This document shows positions 1 through 7,119 of a DNA stretch of 8,675 nt, in pieces. The stretch comes from Acidimicrobiaceae bacterium (GTDB taxonomy: Bacteria; Actinomycetota; Acidimicrobiia; Acidimicrobiales; RAAP-2), in the NCBI GenBank assembly GCA_003131665.1, contig PKWA01000118.1, forward strand, positions 5,571 through 14,245. The letters run 5' to 3'. The notes beneath the pieces were generated by a model. It saw only the letters and a program-made list of their open reading frames with translations. It ran no database searches and was not told where the DNA came from. A program made the translations under genes and the position numbers. Position 1 is the first letter of the stretch. Every line of letters begins with the position of its first letter.

Positions 1-2084
1 ATGGGGTCCGGCGAGAGCAGCGCCTCCCCGCCGTAGACCGCGTAAGCGACGAGTGAGTCGCGAAAGAAGAAGAACTGCTTGTCGTCACGCAAGGCGAAGT
101 AGTCCAGTGTGCCTCGACCGTGGCGACGGACGATCTCTCGTGCGCGCAGCTCGGCTAGACGCCGCTCGGTGGCACTCGTTGAGGTGGAGAGGCGTCGATC
201 CACGACCGGACGAGTCAACAGGTAGAGCGTCGAAACAATCAGCGTCACACCAATGGCGAGCAAAGTGGGATTGACGAAGTCGGACACGCGATCGGGCAGG
301 GCGATGTCGTTTTGACCCACGAGACGCTCGATGCAGGCGACGAAGACCACGCCAAGGCTCGGCACCTGATGGCGCGAAGTCGCCTCGACGCCGAGCGTCG
401 CGGCCACGATCGCGACGAGTCCGATGAAGCCGAGGCGCGGCAGGGCGTCGGCCACGCTGGTGCGATCCGAGGTCGCTTGGAAGTAACGGCGCTGGCCGAC
501 GAGGAAGACCAAAATGGCCGCCGCGATGAGTAACGAGAAGATGGTGCCCCCGCGTGCCGCGTGGGCCACCAGCGTGATCGACAGTAACGCCACTGCGACA
601 AACCATGATCGGCGCTGGCCCCGGCGCAGGCCGCGCGCGAGCATGATCATGACGATGCCCGCGACGGCCGTCAACGCCGCGGCGGACCGTGCGACTTCCA
701 ATGGAATGATGGTCAACACCAGGTGCAGGTGACTGCGCAAGGGACGAACGGTCGTGACGGCGACGTTCAACAAGCCGTCAATGAAGATGAGCGCGCCGGC
801 CCAACGGCGAATCGTGCGCTGGCGGCGTTGTCCGTGCAGCCGCTCGACGTTCAAGGGAAAGGGACTGCCGCTCGGCCACGAGCCCACCGTCGTCGTCTCC
901 GATGAGGGCGCGGGTTGGGCGGGGTTGCCTGCGAGCAGACGCTCGAGCAGGGTGCCTCGTCGTCGAGACGTCTCACCGGCGAAGAGGCGAACCTGAACGG
1001 TGCTCGCGGCTTCGATCTCCACGACACCGAGTCGATCGAATGAGCCAAAGATCGGCGGCAGTCCAAAACGGCCCCGTCGCTCGACGAGCACGGTTCTTGA
1101 GGGGCCGGGCGTCGCGCACACGCCACGTTCGAGAAAGGCCAGCGCCGGGCGCGGGGCGCCCCCGACGACAGCGCCGGCGCCGCCACGTTCGACGACGCGC
1201 CGGGCGAATTCGATGGATTCGACGTCGCCGACTTTCGTGAGGGCGAGTGGTTCGCTCAGTTCATCGGCGCTCACCGCTCGGGCGCGACGATCAAAGCGCC
1301 GTCGAACGATCAATCCCGCCAGAGCGGCCACGATCGTTTCAATGACCGCGACGATCACGAGGTCAACGAAGAGGTTGACCCAAAAACCTCTCGAATGAAC
1401 GAGATGATCGTGGTAGTGGTGGTGGGTAAAGTGCCCGACGAGTGTCGCGAGTGAACTCCATAAGTCGACAACAGCGATCGCGAGCAACGGGAACCACACC
1501 CACGCGCCCAAACGTCGGTAGAGCACGCGAGAAGCGACGAAGCGCTCGAGGGCTTGGGGATCCTCGAGGCGATCAGCGTCGGAGCGGTCATTGGGGTCCA
1601 CGGGTGTGACGTCGAGGTCGTAGGTGCCCGACGCCACGGCCAGGTCGCGCACGCCACTGGCGGTGGCGATCTGCAACACGAGGTCACTGGCCAGGGTGAC
1701 ACCCAGTGTCTCGAGGTGCTGTTGGGCCAGAACGTTCTCTCGAAGGTCCCCGTCGTCACTGCCCGGAAGCACGATCAGCCGGTGGCGCTCGCTGGCACAG
1801 AACGTCGTGATCGCGTGGCGAAGTGTCGGCAGCGCCACGAGCGTCGCCTCGATGAACTTGGCCAGATCTGAGGTCGGATCGGGGTGAAAGAGGTTGCCCG
1901 CGACCACCACGAGCGCGGCGTCGTCGATGTCCGCGAGCAAGTTGAGCAGCTCGGTCACGGGCCGACTCGTGACGTTAGTAGTGGGCGAGAGCGAGAGGTC
2001 GCTCACCACGTACACGTGATCTCCGTACGGGACGGGAATGGTACGTCGTTCAGTCACCGCCACGGGGTCTAGTCTCGCAGACAT
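1..2084 (-). CDS. Metallophosphoesterase-like / DUF2156 phosphatidylglycerol lysyltransferase-type membrane protein, C-terminus beyond the window
   Basis: One uninterrupted minus-strand frame gives at least 694 residues and runs off the left edge. Residues 24-190 and about 290-385 resemble the two halves of actinobacterial calcineurin-like phosphoesterases (YVVSDL, then FVASRVLYRRL, then RFGLPPIF and TLLERLLAG), split by two membrane helices (about 192-215 and 234-260). Further helices lie near 430-445, 455-485, 495-530, 550-565 and 605-625. From residue 652 the sequence RHGRGTLDYFALRDDK matches the start of the DUF2156 domain, which in MprF/LysX-type enzymes transfers lysine from tRNA to phosphatidylglycerol; most of that domain lies outside the window. 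The phosphoesterase metal ligands look lost (SDLSLS, AGN, PGSDD and GGAP instead of DxH, GD, GNH and GHTH). A loop at 218-230 holds seven histidines. The ATG at 2084 has a weak GGACGG upstream; GTG at 2087 is possible. Family membership is fairly sure; the substrate is inferred. Confidence 0.82.
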   Translation of the reverse strand, partial: MSARLDPVAVTERRTIPVPYGDHVYVVSDLSLSPTTNVTSRPVTELLNLLADIDDAALVVVAGNLFHPDPTSDLAKFIEATLVALPTLRHAITTFCASERHRLIVLPGSDDGDLRENVLAQQHLETLGVTLASDLVLQIATASGVRDLAVASGTYDLDVTPVDPNDRSDADRLEDPQALERFVASRVLYRRLGAWVWFPLLAIAVVDLWSSLATLVGHFTHHHYHDHLVHSRGFWVNLFVDLVIVAVIETIVAALAGLIVRRRFDRRARAVSADELSEPLALTKVGDVESIEFARRVVERGGAGAVVGGAPRPALAFLERGVCATPGPSRTVLVERRGRFGLPPIFGSFDRLGVVEIEAASTVQVRLFAGETSRRRGTLLERLLAGNPAQPAPSSETTTVGSWPSGSPFPLNVERLHGQRRQRTIRRWAGALIFIDGLLNVAVTTVRPLRSHLHLVLTIIPLEVARSAAALTAVAGIVMIMLARGLRRGQRRSWFVAVALLSITLVAHAARGGTIFSLLIAAAILVFLVGQRRYFQATSDRTSVADALPRLGFIGLVAIVAATLGVEATSRHQVPSLGVVFVACIERLVGQNDIALPDRVSDFVNPTLLAIGVTLIVSTLYLLTRPVVDRRLSTSTSATERRLAELRAREIVRRHGRGTLDYFALRDDKQFFFFRDSLVAYAVYGGEALLSPDP

Positions 2085-2118
2085 CACCGTGGCACCGTCC
2101 ACGACGACGAAACCACTA

Positions 2119-2607
2119 ATGACAGCTACGAGCCCTCACGAAAACTGGCACTGGCGCGAGGCGCCGCTAGCTCCGGGTCCGGCCGTGATTTTTGACATCG
2201 ACGGTGTGTTGGCCGATGCCGCCGGTCGCCAGCACTATCTGGACTGGGGCGATTGGCGCAGCTTCTTTGACGCCGTAGGTGACGATCCCACCATCGAAGA
2301 GATTGAACGACTCTTGGAGTTACTCGACCAGTCGCTGTCGGTGATCCTGGTCACCGGACGACCACGCCGAGTCCAGCCCCACACCGTGGCGTGGCTCGAG
2401 CGCTATAAGGTCCGTTGGGACTTACTCATCATGCGAGAGTACGGCGACTACTCCGGGGTCGATCGCTTCAAGCGCGAGACGTTGCGCGAACTCGTCCTCG
2501 AGGGTTTTGACGTGCGACTCGCACTCGATGACGATCCGAAGAATCACGCGATGTACGTGAGTGAAGGCGTGCCGTGCATCTACATCCACTCCGGTTATTA
2601 CTTGTAA
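2119..2607 (+). CDS. HAD-superfamily phosphatase, polynucleotide-kinase 3'-phosphatase-like
   Basis: A 162-residue soluble protein with the HAD motifs in order. Motif I is FDIDGVLAD, with nucleophile Asp26 and acid/base Asp28. Motif II is LVTGR (Thr79). A lysine in RFKRE (Lys118) may be motif III. Motif IV is the acidic ALDDDPKN (Asp137-139). The ending CIYIHSGYYL resembles the end of HAD phosphatase domains related to the phosphatase half of T4-type polynucleotide kinase; that subfamily comparison is from memory. The small cap-less size fits a substrate that is a macromolecule or nucleotide end. ATG 2119 has no clear Shine-Dalgarno; an in-frame GTG at 2089 would add ten residues. The gene diverges from the DUF2156 membrane gene across 34 bp and converges on the kinase gene. 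The fold and catalytic class are secure; the substrate is unknown. Confidence 0.8.
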   Translation: MTATSPHENWHWREAPLAPGPAVIFDIDGVLADAAGRQHYLDWGDWRSFFDAVGDDPTIEEIERLLELLDQSLSVILVTGRPRRVQPHTVAWLERYKVRWDLLIMREYGDYSGVDRFKRETLRELVLEGFDVRLALDDDPKNHAMYVSEGVPCIYIHSGYYL

Positions 2608-2626
2608 CGTCGAAATCCAAAGCGCC

Positions 2627-2644
2627 GAGGTTCGTCTCAACCTC
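2627..2644. terminator. Small symmetric stem-loop between convergent genes
   Basis: GAGGTT and AACCTC form a perfect 6-bp stem with a 6-nt loop, exactly in the 36-bp gap between the HAD stop and the kinase stop. It could serve both strands. No T-run follows on either side, so intrinsic terminator activity is only a suggestion from position and symmetry. Confidence 0.25.
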
Positions 2645-4938
2645 TACGTACTTACGGTCTCCAGTGATTCCACGCTGTTCGCTTCGTCATCATGATCGAG
2701 CGTGTTGCGCACGGCGCGCGCAAGTTCCTCGGGCAGCCAGGGCTGTTCGATCACTGCGCTCTCGGCGCCCACGACGCCTTGGCGGACGACGGTGTCGGCG
2801 GGATAGCCCGACGTGAAGAGCACCTTGAGCGCAGGAGACTGAGCGAGCAGTTGATCGGCCAGTTCCTGCCCGTTCATCTCGGGCAAGATCACATTGGTCA
2901 ATAACAGACTTATCGAACCGGCGTGAGTGCGCGCGATCTCGAGGGCCTCGTGTCCGTTCGCGGCTTCAAGCACGCTGTAGCCGTAGGACGTCAACGACTC
3001 GGCCACCAACAGTCGGGCCGTCTTGGCGTCCTCCACCAGAAGAATGGTTTCGTGTCCGCCGAGGGTCCGAGCGACCGAAGTATCGACGGCGCGCCTCAGC
3101 GGCGAGGGCGAAAGCGGAAAGTACAACTTAAACGTCGTGCCCAGTCCCGGGCGGCTGCTCACGGACACGTGGCCTCCGTTTTGCTTCATGATCCCAAACA
3201 CGGTCGCCAGCCCCAGGCCTGTCCCTTCGGGTTTGGTCGTGAAGAACGGGTCAAAGATCTGGCGCACGGTGTTCTGGTCCATGCCCACGCCGGAGTCGGC
3301 GAACTCTAACAAGAGGTGCGGACCAGCTCGTGACCCGTTATGAGAGGCGGCGTACTCGTCGCTGAGATCTATATTTGAAGTACTTACGCTGAGCGTGCCG
3401 CCTTCGGGCATCGCGTCGCGCGCGTTGATGGCGAGATTCAGAATTATCTGTTCGATTTGGGTTCGATCGACCAAAATGTTCTCGATGCCGGGCTGTAGAT
3501 CCGTTATAACCCTGATGGTGTCGCCGATCATCGGTTGGAGGAACGTGAGTTCCGTCTCGGCCACTTCCTTGAGGTCCACGAGCTCGGGCACGAGCACCTG
3601 TTGACGTGAATAGGCGAGCAGTTGGCGGGTGAACTCGGCGGCGTGCTGGGCCGCTTGATCAATGTGGCGCAAGCCGTCGCGGGTCTCCTCGTCCTTCACC
3701 ACTTTCATCAAGATCGCGCTGTAGCCGCGTATCACGTGCAACACGTTGTTGAAGTCGTGCGCGATGCTGCCGGTGACGAGTCCGACCGCCTCCATCTTCT
3801 GGGATTGGCGAAGCTGCAGTTCGAGCCGATGCTGTTCGGTCATATCTCGAATCGCCGCGGCGATGCCTATGACGTCACCCAATCCGTCGATGATCGGTGA
3901 CAGCGCGACCGAGACAACGACCTCAGACTGGTCCTTTCGCTTGGCTCGAACGGCGAAGGGCACCGAGCGCTCCCCACGAAGCGATCGCTCTCGCATCTCG
4001 TCGAGGTTGGCCCCAGATTCAAAGATTGACTCGAAGTTCAGGTCATAGACAGAACTGCCGATCATCTCGTCGGCGGAGTAACCAAAGAGCTCTTCCGCCG
4101 CGGCGTTCCAACTAAGGACGAGACCGCTGAGACTGACACTCGCGACGGCGTCGAACGAAGCGGAGACAATCGCCGCGAACTGTTGTAAGTGGGCCTCGTT
4201 GTGTTTGCGCCGACCCAGGTCGTGAGCGACGGTGGTAGCGCCAATCGATCGTGCGCTGCGATCCACAATCGGCGAGACCGTTAAGGCGACGTCGATGACC
4301 GTACCGTCCTTTCGGAGTCGTTTGGTTTCGAAGAGTTCGATCTGATTGCCCATCTTGAGTTGCTCGAGAAAGAACGAGAACTCGTTGAGTCGGTCCGGTG
4401 GAAGGAGCATCGCCATTGATTGACGGATGGCTTCGGCGCTGGTGTAGCCAAAGAGACGCTCCGCTGCGTGGTTCCACGTGAGAATCGTGCCGTCCAGATC
4501 CCACGAGATAATGGCGTCGACGGAGAACTCGACGATGGCGTCGAGTTCGGTGTTCAACGACGAACCGGCGCTGTAGTTGTCGAACATCGCCACCGCCAGG
4601 TCCGAACCCAGCGGAAATATCGACAGCGTGAAGAGTTGTTCCGTGAAGTGCTTGTCGCCGTACGAGACCAGTCCAAAGTTATGGGGCTTCTGATTGGTAA
4701 TCGCTAGGCAAATGCTCTTGGCCAGTCCTTCGACTTCCGTGGAATTGGGAAAGTACTCGTCGACCAGCGTCCCCACGACGAGCGATGGTTCCACGCCGAT
4801 CATGTTTTCGCTGGCGCCATTGGCGTAAAGGACCCGCAGACTCTCCGCCCGCTCGCAATCTTCGAGTTGAAAGACGTAAGCCCCGAGAGGGATGGTGTCA
4901 AGGAGGGTAAAAATCTTCGCTAATTCAACTGACTGCAT
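2644..4938 (-). CDS. PAS-containing hybrid histidine kinase with degenerate receiver domain
   Basis: From ATG 4938 this is 764 residues with no membrane helix, so a cytoplasmic sensor is likely. Domains in order: a divergent PAS-like region (about 5-125), PAS (131-250), PAS (252-370, ending RDMTEQ), HisKA dimerisation (372-445) with phospho-accepting His394 in SIAHDFNN, and a HATPase domain (455-612) with N-box NLAINARDAM, G1 DSGVGM and G2 GTGLGL. A C-terminal receiver (628-745) keeps one acidic-pocket Asp (Asp637 in LLVED). The phospho-acceptor position is Asn682 (LLLTNVILPEMNG), and the usual KPF lysine is Gln732 (QPW), so the receiver probably cannot be phosphorylated normally. A GTG at 5007 would add 23 residues but lacks a Shine-Dalgarno, whereas ATG 4938 has GGGAG 4 nt upstream. 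No partner response regulator lies alongside. The ligand and output are unknown. Confidence 0.9.
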   Translation of the reverse strand: MQSVELAKIFTLLDTIPLGAYVFQLEDCERAESLRVLYANGASENMIGVEPSLVVGTLVDEYFPNSTEVEGLAKSICLAITNQKPHNFGLVSYGDKHFTEQLFTLSIFPLGSDLAVAMFDNYSAGSSLNTELDAIVEFSVDAIISWDLDGTILTWNHAAERLFGYTSAEAIRQSMAMLLPPDRLNEFSFFLEQLKMGNQIELFETKRLRKDGTVIDVALTVSPIVDRSARSIGATTVAHDLGRRKHNEAHLQQFAAIVSASFDAVASVSLSGLVLSWNAAAEELFGYSADEMIGSSVYDLNFESIFESGANLDEMRERSLRGERSVPFAVRAKRKDQSEVVVSVALSPIIDGLGDVIGIAAAIRDMTEQHRLELQLRQSQKMEAVGLVTGSIAHDFNNVLHVIRGYSAILMKVVKDEETRDGLRHIDQAAQHAAEFTRQLLAYSRQQVLVPELVDLKEVAETELTFLQPMIGDTIRVITDLQPGIENILVDRTQIEQIILNLAINARDAMPEGGTLSVSTSNIDLSDEYAASHNGSRAGPHLLLEFADSGVGMDQNTVRQIFDPFFTTKPEGTGLGLATVFGIMKQNGGHVSVSSRPGLGTTFKLYFPLSPSPLRRAVDTSVARTLGGHETILLVEDAKTARLLVAESLTSYGYSVLEAANGHEALEIARTHAGSISLLLTNVILPEMNGQELADQLLAQSPALKVLFTSGYPADTVVRQGVVGAESAVIEQPWLPEELARAVRNTLDHDDEANSVESLETVST

Positions 4939-4942
4939 ACTG

Positions 4943-4989
4943 CTCCCGACATCGCGAATTCTTTTCGATTTTACGAGCGGTGATGTCAA
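4943..4989 (-). promoter_or_regulatory. Candidate promoter and ribosome binding site of the kinase gene
   Basis: On the minus strand, a TTGACA (4984-4989) and a TAAAAT that resembles a -10 box (4968-4973) lie upstream of GGGAG (4943-4947), which is 4 nt before ATG 4938. The TTGACA is too close to TAAAAT to be its -35, so the two may not belong together. A start from TAAAAT would give a leader of about 20-25 nt carrying the Shine-Dalgarno, and would exclude the upstream GTG at 5007. Confidence 0.35.
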
Positions 4990-5052
4990 ATAACTGGTCG
5001 GGCTCACGAAGTCGCGAAGTTGACAAACAAATATTTTTTATGATTGAGATTG

Positions 5053-5100
5053 CACGTGTCACCACGTGACTCAAGAAAGTTGCGTAGCGAAGTTGAGTCA
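5053..5100. promoter_or_regulatory. Possible operator: two CACGTG palindromes and an 8-bp inverted repeat in the divergent spacer
   Basis: CACGTG occurs at 5053-5058 and again at 5063-5068, exactly 10 bp apart, which places both on one face of the helix. TGACTCAA (5067-5074) and its exact complement TTGAGTCA (5093-5100) follow, separated by 18 nt. The set sits between the divergent kinase and LLM genes, upstream of the proposed LLM -10 box. That position suits a regulator binding site, or an RNA hairpin in a longer transcript. No regulator is identified. Confidence 0.35.
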
Positions 5101-5134
5101 AGCTCGTGTATTCAGCGACAGGGCGCGGGCGACA

Positions 5135-5140
5135 TAGATT
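5135..5140 (+). promoter_or_regulatory. Candidate -10 box for a leaderless LLM transcript
   Basis: TAGATT fits the actinobacterial TANNNT -10 pattern and ends 6 nt before the GTG at 5147, so transcription would begin at or next to the start codon. No Shine-Dalgarno precedes that GTG, as expected of a leaderless mRNA. The -35 match is poor (TTCAGC, 18 nt upstream). Confidence 0.4.
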
Positions 5141-5146
5141 TACCTC

Positions 5147-6019
5147 GTGCGCCTAAGTGTTGTAATTCTTCCCCTAGAGCGATGGCCCGCGTCGAGCGAG
5201 AAGTGGCGACGGGCGGAGGCGCTAGGTTTCCATGCGGCCTACACGTACGACCATCTCTCGTGGCTCCGTCTGAAAGATCGACCGTGGTTTGGCGCGGTCC
5301 CCACCCTCACGGCCGCTGCGCTGGTGACGTCGCGGATCCGACTGGGCACCCTGGTGACGTCGCCGAACTTCCGCCACCCCGTGCCGCTGGCCAAAGACCT
5401 CCTCTCCATAGACGACGTGTCGAACGGTCGACTCATCGTCGGGATCGGGGCCGGAGGTGTGGGAGGCGACGCCACTGTTCTCGGAGGGGCCGAGTGGTCG
5501 CTGCGTGAGCGCACCGATCGCTTCGTCGAGTTCGTAAGTTTGCTTGACGAACTGATGCGAAACTCAGAGACCTCATCTGAAGGAACTTTCTACAGCGCGC
5601 GTGAGGCCCGGATGTTGCCCGGAACCGTGCAGCAGCCTCGTCCGCCGTTCTTCATCGCAGGTAATGGAGAGCGGGGGATGCGACTGGCCGCCCAATACGG
5701 CGAAGGTTGGGTCACGCTAGGGCGTTCGGCAAACGAGAGCGAATCCTGTTTCGATGTCGTGTCGTCGCAGATGGTCCGCCTCGATGAGATTCTTTCGACG
5801 ATGGGAAGAAACCCAAAGGAGCTGGACAAGGTCCTCTTGAACGGCTTTTCAACTGATCAACCACTCGCGTCTCTTGATGCCTTCGTTGACTGGGCCGGAC
5901 GTTATCAGGAACTCGGGATTACTGAGTTAGTGATTCATTGGCCCGAGCCGAACTCGCCTTTCGAAGCCGACGTGCGAGTTTTCGAAGAGATTGCCGCTAA
6001 GGGACTGACCCAACTTTAG
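5147..6019 (+). CDS. LLM class flavin/F420-dependent oxidoreductase
   Basis: A 290-residue protein of the luciferase-like monooxygenase (TIM-barrel) family. Visible marks are TYDHLSW (33-39), the RIRLGTLV segment with NFRHPVPLAKD (63-84), DDVSNGRLIVGIGAGG (89-104), and PPFFIAGNGERGMRLAAQYGEGW (from about 166), typical of actinobacterial members that use coenzyme F420 or FMN. The reaction is hydride transfer between the cofactor and an unknown substrate in the cytoplasm. The start is GTG 5147, with no Shine-Dalgarno and a TANNNT box just upstream, which suggests leaderless translation. The Nudix gene begins 7 nt after the stop, so the two are probably co-transcribed. The family call is secure. 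The choice between F420 and FMN, and the substrate, cannot be read from the sequence. Confidence 0.87.
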   Translation: MRLSVVILPLERWPASSEKWRRAEALGFHAAYTYDHLSWLRLKDRPWFGAVPTLTAAALVTSRIRLGTLVTSPNFRHPVPLAKDLLSIDDVSNGRLIVGIGAGGVGGDATVLGGAEWSLRERTDRFVEFVSLLDELMRNSETSSEGTFYSAREARMLPGTVQQPRPPFFIAGNGERGMRLAAQYGEGWVTLGRSANESESCFDVVSSQMVRLDEILSTMGRNPKELDKVLLNGFSTDQPLASLDAFVDWAGRYQELGITELVIHWPEPNSPFEADVRVFEEIAAKGLTQL

Positions 6020-6026
6020 AGTCATC

Positions 6027-6527
6027 ATGTCACCGTACGGTTTGTTCATGACGGAGCTCCCAATGTTCGACGAGCGTGGTGGAAGCCTTGTGTCGTTTGT
6101 TCGTCTCGACAGTGCGTTACCGGAGGAAATGTATGGATCGCAACCGCCCGCTTGTTCCCTGATCGTTGTTGAATGGGACCAACAAGTGCTGCTCGGTTTC
6201 AACGTCAGTCGACAGCAGTGGGAGCTACCAGGCGGAGCAGTGGAGGCGGGTGAGTCGGCTCACGAGGCGGCACTTCGAGAACTACGAGAAGAAACCGGCA
6301 TCCGGGCCGACGAGGTCACGCTGGTCGCGCGGGCAGAATTCTTGTTCGATGGCGCAACGACCAGATACTTGGCCGCGGTGTTTACCGTTGTTCTTGACGG
6401 CGCACCGGACCTAGTCGAGAGTGACGAGTTGAACAGCTTCATTTGGTGGGATCCAAGTGGAAAGTCGTCGAAAGGGATGAGTCCCCTCGACGCTGACGTC
6501 ACTCGTCGATGCCTTCCCAACGATTAG
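6027..6527 (+). CDS. Nudix hydrolase
   Basis: A 166-residue protein with a complete Nudix box at residues 70-92 (Gx5Ex7REx2EExGI, seen around LPGGAVEAGES and RELREETGI). It therefore has the residues to bind Mg2+ and hydrolyse a nucleoside diphosphate linked to another group. The preceding WELPGG and following strands fit the family fold. The substrate cannot be deduced. The gene lies 7 nt downstream of the LLM oxidoreductase, probably in the same operon. Two starts compete. ATG 6027 is closest to the upstream stop and suits coupled translation. ATG 6063 has a clear GGAG (6053-6056) 6 nt upstream and would remove 12 residues without touching the fold. The stop codon overlaps an AGGAGG that leads into a short ORF. 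Confidence 0.88.
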   Translation: MSPYGLFMTELPMFDERGGSLVSFVRLDSALPEEMYGSQPPACSLIVVEWDQQVLLGFNVSRQQWELPGGAVEAGESAHEAALRELREETGIRADEVTLVARAEFLFDGATTRYLAAVFTVVLDGAPDLVESDELNSFIWWDPSGKSSKGMSPLDADVTRRCLPND

Positions 6528-6536
6528 GAGGATCGC

Positions 6537-6599
6537 GTGCCGTCTGCCAGCGATGACTCGATCAGATCGATTCCTAACCAGCTTCGACAGAGTCTTTGA
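6537..6599 (+). CDS. Possible 20-residue small ORF behind a perfect Shine-Dalgarno
   Basis: AGGAGG at 6526-6531 overlaps the TAG of the Nudix gene and lies 5 nt before GTG 6537. That opens 20 codons (MPSASDDSIR then SIPNQLRQSL) ending in TGA at 6597. A ribosome binding site this strong, coupled to an upstream stop, is not expected in dead sequence. The peptide is polar with no membrane segment or recognisable family. It could be a genuine small protein, a leader peptide, or the 5' stub of a gene whose remainder was lost. GCTTC (6581-6585) and GAAGC (6598-6602) could form a weak hairpin over its end. Confidence 0.4.
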   Translation: MPSASDDSIRSIPNQLRQSL

Positions 6600-6687
6600 A
6601 GCGGCTGCACTAAGTAGCCTTTCCAATGCCGGGCCTGTACGTTTGCAGAGTTAGATTCCCTGGTAGTTCTAATTGAGAGAGGTCCCA

Positions 6688-6924
6688 GTGTCAGACAGGT
6701 TCCCAGACGGTCGACCATGGTACGCAATCCCACGATCTTCATTCGTCAGGCCCTCCGCAAAACGGTTAGTCGAGGCGGGACTACTCTCTGGAGTCATTTT
6801 TGGAGTTTTCCAACGTTGGAACGACAATCAATCCTGGCTGGCCGCAGCGGGGTGGGCAATTATCTCGTTTTTGGTATTTTCAGCTATGTGCCTTTACGCC
6901 AGGCTACGAGTCCGACGTAGCTAG
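6688..6924 (+). CDS. Small membrane protein, two predicted helices
   Basis: GTG 6688 follows AGAGAGG by 5 nt, a good Shine-Dalgarno that decides the start over a TTG at 6673. The 78-residue product has a basic N-terminal part, a hydrophobic segment at about 28-42 (LVEAGLLSGVIFGVF), a short polar turn (QRWNDNQSW) and a second helix at about 51-70 (AIISFLVFSAMCLYA). It ends in an arginine-rich tail (RLRVRRS) that should stay in the cytoplasm by the positive-inside rule. This hairpin topology would put both ends inside. I do not recognise the family. It lies 88 nt after the short ORF, so it may belong to the LLM-Nudix transcript or have its own promoter. A two-helix pattern with a proper start makes it more likely real than chance. 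Confidence 0.6.
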   Translation: MSDRFPDGRPWYAIPRSSFVRPSAKRLVEAGLLSGVIFGVFQRWNDNQSWLAAAGWAIISFLVFSAMCLYARLRVRRS

Positions 6925-6957
6925 TGCTAAGAGGAGTTCATTTCCTTTTAGAAACAT

Positions 6958-7005
6958 CTGATTGATTGGCCTGAACTCGGGGCGAATGGTCTGTCAGTCA
7001 ATCAG
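6958..7005 (+). terminator. Long stem-loop downstream of the small membrane gene
   Basis: The 13-nt arms at 6958-6970 (CTGATTGATTGGC) and 6993-7005 (GTCAGTCAATCAG) pair along their whole length with two G-T wobbles, around a 22-nt loop. It lies 33 nt after a stop codon and before the DinB gene, where a terminator would be expected. No T-run follows, so a structural or attenuation role, or part of a repeat element, is equally possible. Confidence 0.35.
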
Positions 7006-7032
7006 TAAGTACTCAGTCACCAATACTTGGTA

Positions 7033-7074
7033 GCAGAACTGTCACGTCAGGTCTCCGACACCGATGATCTCCGA
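7033..7074 (+). repeat. 42-bp direct repeat, copy 1, upstream of the DinB gene
   Basis: This block begins GCAGAACTGTCACGTC and matches 7785-7826 at 36 of 42 positions with no gaps; the first 16 bases are identical. It lies just before the DinB start and a second copy follows that gene. The copies are 752 bp apart. The presence of the block on both sides argues that the reading frame upstream of ATG 7120 is not part of the DinB protein. Confidence 0.75.
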
Positions 7075-7119
7075 GTGACCACAACTGCTCGGTTCGATGG
7101 TCGCGTATGGTATTTAGCC

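Noticed and set aside
53..1871. Plus-strand and other-frame minus ORFs of 60-173 codons across the left quarter
   Set aside because: They are arginine-rich, unrelated to known domains, and lie over the single long minus frame with clear membrane and DUF2156 sequence; they are shadows of GC-rich coding DNA.
5020..5044. Plus-strand promoter TTGACA with TATGAT
   Set aside because: Both hexamers are good but the spacer is only 13 nt, too short for a standard sigma-70-type promoter; kept only as an alternative to the leaderless start.
5044..5508. 154-codon plus-strand frame overlapping the LLM gene
   Set aside because: Out of frame with the clearly conserved LLM protein and composed of arginine/proline-rich shadow sequence.
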